DNA of 64,000 nucleotides. Source: Desulfomicrobium sp. UBA5193 (GTDB lineage: Bacteria > Desulfobacterota > Desulfovibrionia > Desulfovibrionales > Desulfomicrobiaceae). The stretch is from positions 1 to 64,000 of the forward strand of contig DHWB01000002.1 of NCBI GenBank assembly GCA_002412965.1, written 5' to 3'. Both the position numbers and the translations under genes were made by a program. Positions 45,302 through 53,180 of this stretch are shown here, piece after piece (the stretch's first letter is position 1; each line of letters starts with the position of its first letter). A model generated the notes under the pieces. That model saw only the letters and a program-made list of their open reading frames with translations, ran no database searches and was not told where the DNA came from.

Positions 45302-47434
45302 CTAGGCCTCCGGCACGGCCAGGTTCAGCAGCTGGCACAATTCCACATGCACCCCACGGTTAGGCGCGGCCATGACCATATTCTGGACCTCCCACCAGTA
45401 AATGGAAAATCCGAGGCGGCGCGTGCGCGTGATCAGCTCGACCAGGGAGTGGGCATGCTCGGGCAGGGTCAGCGCCATCCCGGTGCCGTGCGCTTCGACC
45501 AGACGTTCCAGAAGCTGGCGCACACCCGCATTGGCGGCGAACCATCCGGTCAGGTAGGCCTGTATGTCCCTGGGCAGCTCATCGCCTTCGAAAAGCCAGT
45601 TCCAGACCATGCCGGGAATCTGCAGGGCCAGAAGCTCCTGGGGCTGTCGCTGCCCTTCGGTGAAATTCGCCAGCAAGGGCGACATCGCGCGGGCCAACTG
45701 GCAGGACAAGGCCAGCAGTTCACGCTCATGCTCCTTGGAGACCTGAAAGCCGAGCTCGGCCTTATGGCGGGAATGCGCCGTGAATTCAACCTGTTCAGGC
45801 AGCTCGACCACCAGCTCCTCCAGAGTCCGCGTCCAAAAACAGCGCATCCGCGCACCTGACTCCGAATTCTCAAGCGCAAGCCGCAAACCCGGCCAGGCCA
45901 TCTCCTGCCTGCCGCCCGCCGCCGGAAAATGACGCAGATGCGCGCCCAGTTCTTCCAGAGACGGACGCCTGGTCGTGACCATGGACTCCCACAGCGCCGC
46001 CCCGTCCAAGTCATCGCGCATGTTGGACTGAGCTTCGGACAGGATGCGCACCAGCCCGCCCTCGACATCCGGCCCCCCCGTGGCCTGCAGCAGATCCAGG
46101 GCGCGCCGGGCCGAGGTCAGGCCATTCAAGGGTTCAAGCCTCGCGATGTCGTCGAAAAACCAGGCGCAGCTCGAAAAGCTGGCCAGGGCCAGGCGCTGCA
46201 TGAGCAGAAGCCGGCAGGCATCGGTGCGTTGCGCGGAGTCAAGGCCGGGCAGGCAGTGCCGGTCCAGAAAATCGACGAGACTTTCGCTGCCGGCCAGAGT
46301 CAGGCCGTATTCCAGCAAAGCCAGGGAAGAATCGAGAAAAAACGCGGGGCCGCGTTTGAAAAAATGCTCGTCGGCGTAGTATTTCAAATAATTGAGACTG
46401 CGTCGCAGGGGCCGCCGCCAATCCTGAATCCAGTCCGCGTGGCCGCCGTCGGAGCAACCGCAATGGGTTTTCCAGCGCTCCACGCCGTGCACGCAGCTCC
46501 AGGACGTGTTCTCATGGATGCGGGCCTCGTCCCTGGCCGGGTTGGCCGCGAGGTAGGCGGCGTAATTGGTCAACACGACATCATCGCGGCCCTCCTTGGC
46601 CTGCTGTATGACATAGGCCAGGGCCATTTCACCGAACATGAAGTGATGCCCGTAGGACTCTCCGTCCGTTGCGATGTTGCGCAGGCCCTCGGAATACGAG
46701 CCGCCGAGCCGGGTCCAGAAATTTTCCCCGCTGCCCAGCAGCCGCTCGAAGGCCACGGCCCGGGAGACGGGACCGTCGTAAAAAAACACGGTTATGGACT
46801 TGCCTTGAGGGAGGCGGACCAGATAGGGGCGCGTGGTGTCGAGGCTGTCTTCGGTCACGGGACGAAATTCCGCGCCGTCCAGGGCGCGGACCGCCTGGGC
46901 CTGCCGGGGAGCCAGGATGGTGAAGCCGATGCCGGCCTCCGCGAGGGCCGCAAGCGTGGGAAGGTCCACGGCGGTCTCGGCCAGCCACATGCCTTCGGGA
47001 GCGCGGCCGAAACGAGTCCGGAAATCCTGGACAGCCCAGGCGATCTCCAGGTTCTTGTCCAGTTCCGTGGCCAAGGGCATGATGGCGTGATGATACACTT
47101 GGGCCAGGGCGTTGCCGTGCCCCAGACGCGTCAGGCTCTGCCGGTCCCCGTCAAGGACGCGCGTATACGTTTCAGGAGCGTGCAGTTCCATCCAGCGCAG
47201 GAGCGTGGGCCCGAAATTGAAGCTCATCCAGGCATAGCAATTGACAAGCTCCTGAATCATGCCCATGCCGTCAAGCCTGCGCGCCCACGCCAGGGGAGCG
47301 TAGCATTCCCTGGTGATACGCGCGTTCCAGTCGTGCTCCGGGGCGGCGCTGCCCTCGGGCAGCACGTCTTCGAGCCAGGGATCAAGACGGGGCGGCTGAT
47401 AAAAGTGGCCATGAATGCACAAGGCTTTGCTCAT
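45302..47434 (-). CDS. Glycoside hydrolase family 57 protein with DUF3536
   Basis: 710-residue cytoplasmic alpha-glucan enzyme of GH57. Motif 1 is HGHFYQPPR at the N terminus; the region with the catalytic nucleophile is EGMWLAETAVD near residue 150; and GESYGHHFMFGE follows. The long C-terminal half corresponds to DUF3536. These proteins probably cleave or remodel glycogen-like polymers. The ATG at 47434 has CGGAG 5 bases upstream. Substrate is not determined by sequence. Confidence 0.9.
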   Translation of the reverse strand: MSKALCIHGHFYQPPRLDPWLEDVLPEGSAAPEHDWNARITRECYAPLAWARRLDGMGMIQELVNCYAWMSFNFGPTLLRWMELHAPETYTRVLDGDRQSLTRLGHGNALAQVYHHAIMPLATELDKNLEIAWAVQDFRTRFGRAPEGMWLAETAVDLPTLAALAEAGIGFTILAPRQAQAVRALDGAEFRPVTEDSLDTTRPYLVRLPQGKSITVFFYDGPVSRAVAFERLLGSGENFWTRLGGSYSEGLRNIATDGESYGHHFMFGEMALAYVIQQAKEGRDDVVLTNYAAYLAANPARDEARIHENTSWSCVHGVERWKTHCGCSDGGHADWIQDWRRPLRRSLNYLKYYADEHFFKRGPAFFLDSSLALLEYGLTLAGSESLVDFLDRHCLPGLDSAQRTDACRLLLMQRLALASFSSCAWFFDDIARLEPLNGLTSARRALDLLQATGGPDVEGGLVRILSEAQSNMRDDLDGAALWESMVTTRRPSLEELGAHLRHFPAAGGRQEMAWPGLRLALENSESGARMRCFWTRTLEELVVELPEQVEFTAHSRHKAELGFQVSKEHERELLALSCQLARAMSPLLANFTEGQRQPQELLALQIPGMVWNWLFEGDELPRDIQAYLTGWFAANAGVRQLLERLVEAHGTGMALTLPEHAHSLVELITRTRRLGFSIYWWEVQNMVMAAPNRGVHVELCQLLNLAVPEA

Positions 47435-47530
47435 ACGGGCTCCGAAAATTTCAGTGTGGATTTGATAGACCTTTAAACAAAACCAAGATGCCGTCAAAGC
47501 GCAAACCCGCGGGCGGCAGGGGAGGATGCC

Positions 47531-48160
47531 TTGGGATTCATGTCAGCAAGCGTGGGACTTACCCGCTACCGCATTGTGGAGGAGGATATCCCTTCGTCCC
47601 TGTGGCACGAGGTGGAAGACCGGCTCAAGCGCAACTCGTTTCGGGATATCGACGCCAGCGCCGAGGAGCGCAGCTTCGGCTGGGTCTCCTTCGACAACAT
47701 GCTCGATCCGGACTTCATCCTGTGCCCGCCGGAGAAAGGCCCGTACCTGACCTTCACCCTGCGCCTGGACACGCGCCGCGTACCTCCGGCGGTCATGAAG
47801 AAGCACTTCGCCGTGGCCGTGAACGAGGCCATGCGGGTCATGCGTGATCAGGGCAAGAAATTTCTGACCAAGGAACAGAAGACCGAGATCCGCGAGCAGG
47901 TCGAGCTGCGGCTTCGCGCCCGGACCCTGCCCATCCCGGCCTGTTTCGACGTGGTCTGGGATTCGACCCGCCAGCTCGTCTATATCGCCTCCACCCAGTC
48001 CAAGCTCACGGAGCTCTTCGAGGAGCTCTTCACGCACACCTTTGGCCTGCATCTGGAGCCTCTGACCCCGTATTTTCAGGCCTTGAACATCCTCGGCGCC
48101 GAGCGTCAGGCTGAGCTGGACGATTTTGAAGCGACCGTTTTCGCCCTGGGAGGTGCATGA
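47531..48160 (+). CDS. rdgC: Short RdgC-like recombination-associated protein
   Basis: 209-residue protein that resembles the central part of RdgC, a toroidal DNA-binding protein that counters RecA. Matching features are GWVSFDN, TFTLRLDTRRVPPAVMKK, GKKFLTKEQKTEIREQVELRLRARTLP and LVYIASTQSKLTELFEE. E. coli RdgC is 303 residues, so this form lacks the C-terminal third, which may be supplied by the next gene. The TTG at 47531 is taken as start (GGAGG 5 bases before it); the ATG at 47540 is an alternative. Confidence 0.78.
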   Translation: MGFMSASVGLTRYRIVEEDIPSSLWHEVEDRLKRNSFRDIDASAEERSFGWVSFDNMLDPDFILCPPEKGPYLTFTLRLDTRRVPPAVMKKHFAVAVNEAMRVMRDQGKKFLTKEQKTEIREQVELRLRARTLPIPACFDVVWDSTRQLVYIASTQSKLTELFEELFTHTFGLHLEPLTPYFQALNILGAERQAELDDFEATVFALGGA

Positions 48161-48681
48161 TGGATCTGGAACGCGCAGAAACAGTGAGCCTCGTCCTGGG
48201 ACAGGAATTTCTGACCTGGCTGTGGTTTGCCAGTGAAACAAGCAATGGGCTTTTTCGGACAAAGGATGGCGAAGCGTTCTCCGTGACGGTGGAGCAGAAG
48301 GTCTCGGTCCAGGGTGGCGAAGGCGAAGCCAAGGAGACCGCCGTGTGCAGCGGCCCCATGGCCGAATTGCGCGAGGCCCGCATGGGCCTGAAGACTGGAA
48401 AGAAGGTCAACAAGGCCAAGGTGCGTGTCGAAAAAGACGAGGTCAGCTGGCAGGTGTCCCTTGATGCCGCGAACTTCACCTTGCAGGGCCTCAAGACGCC
48501 CAAGGTGGAGATGAAGCTGGAAGAAGGCGAAGATCCGGACGGACGCATTCTGGAAAAGATCTATCTGCTCGAAAAGTGCATGGATTTTCTGGATGTCGTC
48601 TTCGCGCGCTTCCTGGACCTGCGCTTCGGCCCGCAGTGGAAGGCGGAAACGGAGCGCCTGCGCAAATGGCTCGAAAACTGA
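48157..48681 (+). CDS. Conserved protein coupled to rdgC
   Basis: 174-residue protein. It begins with EFLTWLWFASETSNG, then a beta-rich middle and a helical C terminus (CMDFLDVVFARFLDLRF). It overlaps rdgC by 4 bases (ATGA); a second ATG 3 bases on has a better-spaced GGGAGG. The tryptophan-rich motif is similar to ones I associate with the C-terminal region of some longer RdgC-like proteins, so it may be the missing half made as a separate chain. Function otherwise unknown. Confidence 0.7.
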   Translation: MMDLERAETVSLVLGQEFLTWLWFASETSNGLFRTKDGEAFSVTVEQKVSVQGGEGEAKETAVCSGPMAELREARMGLKTGKKVNKAKVRVEKDEVSWQVSLDAANFTLQGLKTPKVEMKLEEGEDPDGRILEKIYLLEKCMDFLDVVFARFLDLRFGPQWKAETERLRKWLEN

Positions 48682-48735
48682 CCCGCTGAACAAGGTCCAT
48701 CCAGTCCATTTCGTCCATACCGTCCACCCAAACGC

Positions 48736-48769
48736 AAAATCGCCCCGGGACAACACCGTGCCCGGGGCG
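48736..48769 (-). terminator. Terminator of the RHH-PilZ gene
   Basis: A perfect 9-bp stem CGCCCCGGG (48741-48749) with CCCGGGGCG (48761-48769) is followed on the minus strand by TTTT (48736-48739) and a T-rich stretch. No T-run on the plus side, so it mainly serves the minus-strand gene. Confidence 0.65.
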
Positions 48770-48789
48770 ATAAACCATGCCCAAAAAGC

Positions 48790-49284
48790 TCAGTAGAGGT
48801 AGCTTTGCAGGGCCTGATAGCTGTCCAGATCGGCGTCATCAAAGCTCGCGCCGACCTGATAGCTGTCGTGGGTCTGGAAAATCCGCTTGCCCTGGCACTG
48901 GATGGTGATGGGCCGATCTTCCTGCGGCAGGGCGAAGACAACATCGAAACAGCCCAGCTCAGCGTCGCACAAGGCGCTGTTGTGTTCATTCTTGGGCACC
49001 ATGAGGTTGATACCGCCCAGGGAGAGATTAGTGATCTTGCTGGCATGGAAATGCTTTGCCCCGCCGTTTTGACCGCTAATGATGGCCGGAATGGCTTTGT
49101 GTTGACGCGGGAATCTGCGCCTGTCCTGCAACAGAATCTCCTGCCCGGCCTGAGATGCGATAAACTCCTGCAAAATGGCGTCAATAAAGCCGGAAAGGGT
49201 GACCTTGTTCTTCTTCGCTATTTTTTTCAGCGACTTGCTGAATTCTTCCGTTGTCCGAAAACTGATCATCGTGTCTTTGGCCAT
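48790..49284 (-). CDS. Ribbon-helix-helix / PilZ domain fusion
   Basis: 164-residue protein. Residues 5-45 (MISFRTTEEFSKSLKKIAKK, SGFIDAILQEF) have the pattern of a CopG-like ribbon-helix-helix DNA-binding domain. Residues 53-160 form a PilZ domain with the c-di-GMP-binding motifs RRRFPR (55-60) and NLSLGG (86-91). This would be a DNA-binding regulator that responds to c-di-GMP. It is transcribed away from the nucleoside transporter operon; what it controls is unknown. The motif residues needed to bind the ligand appear intact. Confidence 0.82.
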   Translation of the reverse strand: MAKDTMISFRTTEEFSKSLKKIAKKNKVTLSGFIDAILQEFIASQAGQEILLQDRRRFPRQHKAIPAIISGQNGGAKHFHASKITNLSLGGINLMVPKNEHNSALCDAELGCFDVVFALPQEDRPITIQCQGKRIFQTHDSYQVGASFDDADLDSYQALQSYLY

Positions 49285-49631
49285 GTATCCTCCGTATCAG
49301 TGCACGAAACTACCAAGCGAATGTAAGACACTATGATAAAAACGTGCCGAGTCCATCGATACTCTTTTATTTCAAGATATTAAAGAACTTTGTTCGATGA
49401 CGGGCAAGCTTCTGCCTACGTATTTTGTCTGACTTTTTCGGATTTTTCACGGAGATGTCAACATCTGTCTGACATTTGTCCATTTTATATGGATGGCGCA
49501 GAGGTTTCCTGCCTGTTGCCAGCCTTCGGGGTATTGGCTATGTGCCATGTGCTTGGTGCCCTCCCCATGATCGGGCATTGTGCCTGTCGGGACACTCTAC
49601 TCTTGCAGAACCACATTACGGAGGACGGATG
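49285..49631. other. Divergent intergenic region and leader of the nucleoside transporter operon
   Basis: About 347 bases. Two direct copies of TGTCTGAC occur at 49426-49433 and 49466-49473, 40 bases apart (four helix turns), with a small palindrome GATGT-ca-ACATC at 49454-49465 between them. These could be operator half-sites. The following 150 bases to the BMP gene are an unusually long untranslated leader. Nothing else was recognised. Confidence 0.45.
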
Positions 49632-50687
49632 ATGCGAAAATGTTTGCCCATGTTCCTTTTGGCCCTGCTGGCCTTGGGATCGACCTGCTTCGCCGAAGAT
49701 TTGAAAGTAGGCTTTGTCTATGTCTCGCCGGTGGGCGACGCCGGATATTCTTATGCCCATGACCAGGGTCGCCTGGCCGTGGAAGCCATGGACGGCGTGA
49801 CCACGTCCTTTGTCGAATCCGTGGCCGAAGGCCAGGACTCCGAACGCGTCATCATGAACATGGCCCGCAAGGACTATGACATCATCTTCGCCACCAGCTA
49901 CGGCTACATGGACCCCATGCTCAAGGTGTCCAAGGAATTTCCCAAGGTCAAGTTCCTGCATTGCTCCGGCTACAAGAACTCCGAGAATATGGCCAATTAT
50001 TTCGGGCGCATCTACCAGGCCCGTTACCTGACCGGCATGGTCGCCGGAGCCATGACCAAAGCCAAAGTGCTCGGATACGTGGCCGCGTTCCCCATTCCCG
50101 AAGTCATCCGCGGCATCAACGCCTTCACTCTGGGCGCGCAGGCCGTGAACCCGAACGTCCAGGTCCGCGTGGTCTGGACCAAGACCTGGTATGACCCGGC
50201 CACGGAAAAGGAAGCCGCCAAATCCCTGCTCGACGTGGGCTGCGACGTCATCGCCCAGCATCAGGATTCTCCCGGCCCGCAGGAAGCGGCCGAGGAGCGT
50301 GGGGTTTATTCCGTTGGTTACAATACCGACATGGCCAAGTTTGCTCCCAAATCCCACCTGACCGCCGCCATCTGGAACTGGGGTCCGTTTTACACGGAGA
50401 TGGTCCAGCAGATCAAAGACGGCACCTGGAAGAGCCAGTTCTACTGGTACGGGCTCGACAAGGGTATCGTCGACATCGCTCCCTTCGGCGCCATGGTTCC
50501 TGCCGAAGTGCAGAAGACCGTGCTGGCCAAAAAGGCTGAAATCGCCTCCGGCGCATACAAGGTCTTCACCGGCCCCATCAAGGATCAGGCAGGAGCCGAA
50601 AAGGTCGCAACCGGCGTAACCATGGCCGACGCGGACCTGCTTGGATTCAACTGGTTCGTGCAGGGCGTCGTAGGCACCCTGGAATAA
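49632..50687 (+). CDS. BMP-family nucleoside/purine ABC transporter substrate-binding protein
   Basis: 351-residue exported protein. A signal peptide (FLLALLALGSTCFAE) is followed by KVGFVYVSPVGDAGYSYAHDQG, the BMP/Med family signature, and IIFATSYGYMDP. Relatives such as TmpC/PnrA bind purine nucleosides. There is no lipobox cysteine at the cleavage site, so it is soluble in the periplasm. The start at 49632 is 7 bases after GGAGG. First gene of an operon with two permeases, gpt and an ATPase. Confidence 0.9.
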   Translation: MRKCLPMFLLALLALGSTCFAEDLKVGFVYVSPVGDAGYSYAHDQGRLAVEAMDGVTTSFVESVAEGQDSERVIMNMARKDYDIIFATSYGYMDPMLKVSKEFPKVKFLHCSGYKNSENMANYFGRIYQARYLTGMVAGAMTKAKVLGYVAAFPIPEVIRGINAFTLGAQAVNPNVQVRVVWTKTWYDPATEKEAAKSLLDVGCDVIAQHQDSPGPQEAAEERGVYSVGYNTDMAKFAPKSHLTAAIWNWGPFYTEMVQQIKDGTWKSQFYWYGLDKGIVDIAPFGAMVPAEVQKTVLAKKAEIASGAYKVFTGPIKDQAGAEKVATGVTMADADLLGFNWFVQGVVGTLE

Positions 50688-50700
50688 GGGCCGATCATCC

Positions 50701-51765
50701 ATGTTTGAATTCTCTGCCGTGAGACGACAGGAGCCCTTGGGATGGGGCTCCTGTCTTGTTTTTTTCGCCGCGCTTGGACTGGCGTTCGCGCTCGGCGGGG
50801 CTCTTCTGGCCGTGCAGGGCAAACCGGCCTTGACCGGCTTGTGGCTGCTGGTGGAAAGCGCCTTCGGATCACGGCACGCCCTTGAAGACTGCTTGATCAA
50901 GGCCATCCCCATTTTTCTATGCTCTTTAGGCGTGGGCCTGACTTTCCGCCTGCAAATCTGGAACATCGGGGCCGAGGGCCAGTTCGCCCTGGGCGCAGTG
51001 GGTGCGACCTGGGCGGCCCTGACATTTCCCCAGTGGCCCTGGTACGCCCTGCTGCCGACAATGCTGCTCTGCGCATCCCTGACCGGGGCGCTGTGGGGCG
51101 TCATCCCGGCGGTGCTGCGTCTTAAACTCAAGGCCAACGAGATCATTGTCACCCTCATGCTCAATTACGTCGGCATCCTCATTCTGGACTTCCTCGTCTA
51201 CGGAATCTGGAAGGACAAGGGCAGCTTCGGCTTTCCCATGACCAGCGAGTTCGTGCCCGCCGCCGTGGTGGCGCGCATCGGCGACACGCGCCTGAACTGG
51301 GGACTTCTGCTCTGCCTGGTGATCGGGGTGCTGATGACAATTTTTCTGCGCTCCACCCGCCTGGGATACGAACTGCGGGCCTGCGGCGAAAACGTGCGCG
51401 CGGCCCGCTACGCCCGCATGCCCTACGGGCTGCTGGTGATCCTGGTTATGGCCGTGAGCGGCGCCCTGGCCGGGTGGGCCGGGTTCCTGGAAGCCTCCGC
51501 CATCTTGCAGCGCCTGCAGCCAAGCATCATGTCCGGTTACGGGTACACGGCCATTGTCGTGGCCTGGCTGGCCAATCTGAACCCCGTAGTCATCGCGCTG
51601 GCCTCCTTTCTGCTGGCGGGCCTGCGCGTCGGCATGGAGACCCTGCAGCTCGACCTGCAGATCCCGGCGACTTTCGGCGGCATCATGGAAGGCGGCATTC
51701 TGTTGTCCGTGCTCGCCGGGGGGTTCTTTTCCAGATTTCGCCTGCAGCTGCGGAGGCTCGGATGA
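50701..51765 (+). CDS. Nucleoside ABC transporter permease (NupP type)
   Basis: 354-residue membrane protein of the BPD_transp_2 family, the same family as the ribose and branched-chain amino acid permeases. It shows FRLQIWNIGAEGQFALGAV and ELRACGENVRAARYARMPYG, motifs of nucleoside permeases. Its stop overlaps the next permease start by 4 bases. Forms a heterodimer with that protein. Confidence 0.9.
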   Translation: MFEFSAVRRQEPLGWGSCLVFFAALGLAFALGGALLAVQGKPALTGLWLLVESAFGSRHALEDCLIKAIPIFLCSLGVGLTFRLQIWNIGAEGQFALGAVGATWAALTFPQWPWYALLPTMLLCASLTGALWGVIPAVLRLKLKANEIIVTLMLNYVGILILDFLVYGIWKDKGSFGFPMTSEFVPAAVVARIGDTRLNWGLLLCLVIGVLMTIFLRSTRLGYELRACGENVRAARYARMPYGLLVILVMAVSGALAGWAGFLEASAILQRLQPSIMSGYGYTAIVVAWLANLNPVVIALASFLLAGLRVGMETLQLDLQIPATFGGIMEGGILLSVLAGGFFSRFRLQLRRLG

Positions 51766-52682
51766 CCCCCGAAATTCTGCTTGCCCTGCTGGCGGCTACG
51801 GTCCAGGCAGGGACCCCGATTCTCTACGCTACGTTGGGCGAAATCCTGACCGAGAAAGGCGGTATCCTGAACCTGGGCGTGGAAGGGATGATGCTCGTCG
51901 GCGCCCTGGTCGGCTTCCTGACCGCCCTGCACACGGGTTCGCCCACGCTCGCCTTCGTGGCCGGAGGGCTGGCCGGCGCGGGCATGGCCGCCCTGCACGG
52001 CGTTGTGTGCATCTGGTTTCTGGGCAATCAGGTGGTCTCGGGTCTGGCCCTGACCATCTTCGGCACCGGTCTGGCCGGATTTTTCGGAACGCCCTACGTC
52101 GGGCGCACCGCGCCCGGTTTCGATAAATTCCCGTTGCCCGGCTTCAGCGAACTGCCGGGCCTGGGTACGATCTTTTTCCAGCAGGACGCCCTAGTCTACG
52201 TCTCGTACCTGATCCCCCCGCTCCTGTGGGCCTTCTTCCGCTTCACCCGCTGGGGCCTTGGCATCCGCGCCGCAGGGGAGAGCCCTGCCGCGACTCGGGC
52301 CGCCGGACTGAACGTCCTGGGCTATCGATGGGCGGCGCTCTTGGGCGGAGGAATGCTGGTCGGGCTTGGCGGCAGCTACCTGAGCCTGGCCTACACCCAC
52401 CTGTGGACCAACGGCCTCAGCTCCGGACGCGGCTGGATCGCGGTGGCCCTGGTCATCTTCGCCTTCTGGCGTCCGAGCCGGGCCATGCTCGGGGCCTATC
52501 TTTTCGGCGGGGTCATGGCCTTCCAGCTCCGCCTGCAGGCCATGGGCACGACCCTGCCCTCCTCCATCCTGCTCATGTTGCCCTATGTATTGACCATCGC
52601 GGCCCTGGCGCTGTCGTCATGGCGCGGCGAACGCACCGACGCCCCGGCCGCGCTCGGTGTGAACGTGGAACCCTCTGAATAG
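51762..52682 (+). CDS. Second nucleoside ABC transporter permease (NupQ type)
   Basis: 306-residue membrane protein of the same family. It starts MTPEILLALLAATVQAGTPIL and contains EKGGILNLGVEGMMLVGAL and GLGIRAAGESPAATRAAG. The ATG at 51762 overlaps the previous stop (ATGA), giving balanced synthesis of both halves. Nine to ten membrane helices are expected. Confidence 0.9.
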   Translation: MTPEILLALLAATVQAGTPILYATLGEILTEKGGILNLGVEGMMLVGALVGFLTALHTGSPTLAFVAGGLAGAGMAALHGVVCIWFLGNQVVSGLALTIFGTGLAGFFGTPYVGRTAPGFDKFPLPGFSELPGLGTIFFQQDALVYVSYLIPPLLWAFFRFTRWGLGIRAAGESPAATRAAGLNVLGYRWAALLGGGMLVGLGGSYLSLAYTHLWTNGLSSGRGWIAVALVIFAFWRPSRAMLGAYLFGGVMAFQLRLQAMGTTLPSSILLMLPYVLTIAALALSSWRGERTDAPAALGVNVEPSE

Positions 52683-52691
52683 GATACATTT

Positions 52692-53177
52692 ATGACTGAA
52701 AACAGATACCAGCGCACCTATCCCATCTCCTGGGATCAGCTGCACCGTGATTCCAAAGCCCTGGCCTGGCGCCTCCTGGACAAGGATTTCTTCAAAGGCA
52801 TCATCGCAGTGACCCGTGGCGGCCTCGTGCCCGCGGCCATCATCGCCCGCGAGCTGGACATCCGGCTGGTGGATACGATCTGCGTGTCCAGCTATGACTG
52901 GAAAAACCAGAAGGGCGAGGTCAAGCTTTTAAAGGGCATCGAAGGCAACGGCGAAGGCTGGCTCATCATCGATGATCTGGTCGACACCGGCCGCACGGCC
53001 AAGCTCATCCGCGAGCTGCTGCCCAAGGCCCATTTCGCCTCCATCTACGCCAAACCCGCCGGCCGCCCGCTGGTGGACACGTTCGTCACCGAGGTCAGCC
53101 AGGACACCTGGATCCTCTTCCCTTGGGACACGGAATCGCAGTTCGTGCAGCCCATCGCCGGGATGCGGCAGGGATAG
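52692..53177 (+). CDS. gpt: Xanthine/guanine phosphoribosyltransferase
   Basis: 161-residue salvage enzyme that joins xanthine, guanine or hypoxanthine to PRPP. It has VTRGGLVPAAIIARELDIR, the PRPP loop IIDDLVDTGRTAKL and FAKPAGRPLVD-like YAKPAGRPLVD, close to E. coli Gpt (152 residues). It lies inside the transporter operon, 3 bases before the ATPase gene, so purine entry and trapping are linked. Sequence favours Gpt over Hpt. Confidence 0.93.
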   Translation: MTENRYQRTYPISWDQLHRDSKALAWRLLDKDFFKGIIAVTRGGLVPAAIIARELDIRLVDTICVSSYDWKNQKGEVKLLKGIEGNGEGWLIIDDLVDTGRTAKLIRELLPKAHFASIYAKPAGRPLVDTFVTEVSQDTWILFPWDTESQFVQPIAGMRQG

Positions 53178-53180
53178 GAC

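Noticed and set aside
43566..45338. 590-codon open frame on the minus strand
   Set aside because: Antisense to trmFO, which has unmistakable FAD and TrmFO motifs.
45929..47476. 515-codon open frame on the plus strand
   Set aside because: Lies opposite the GH57 gene, which has clear family motifs, and shows no recognisable protein features. A GC-rich shadow frame.
49485..51164. 559-codon open frame on the minus strand
   Set aside because: Antisense to the BMP-protein and permease genes; no motifs.
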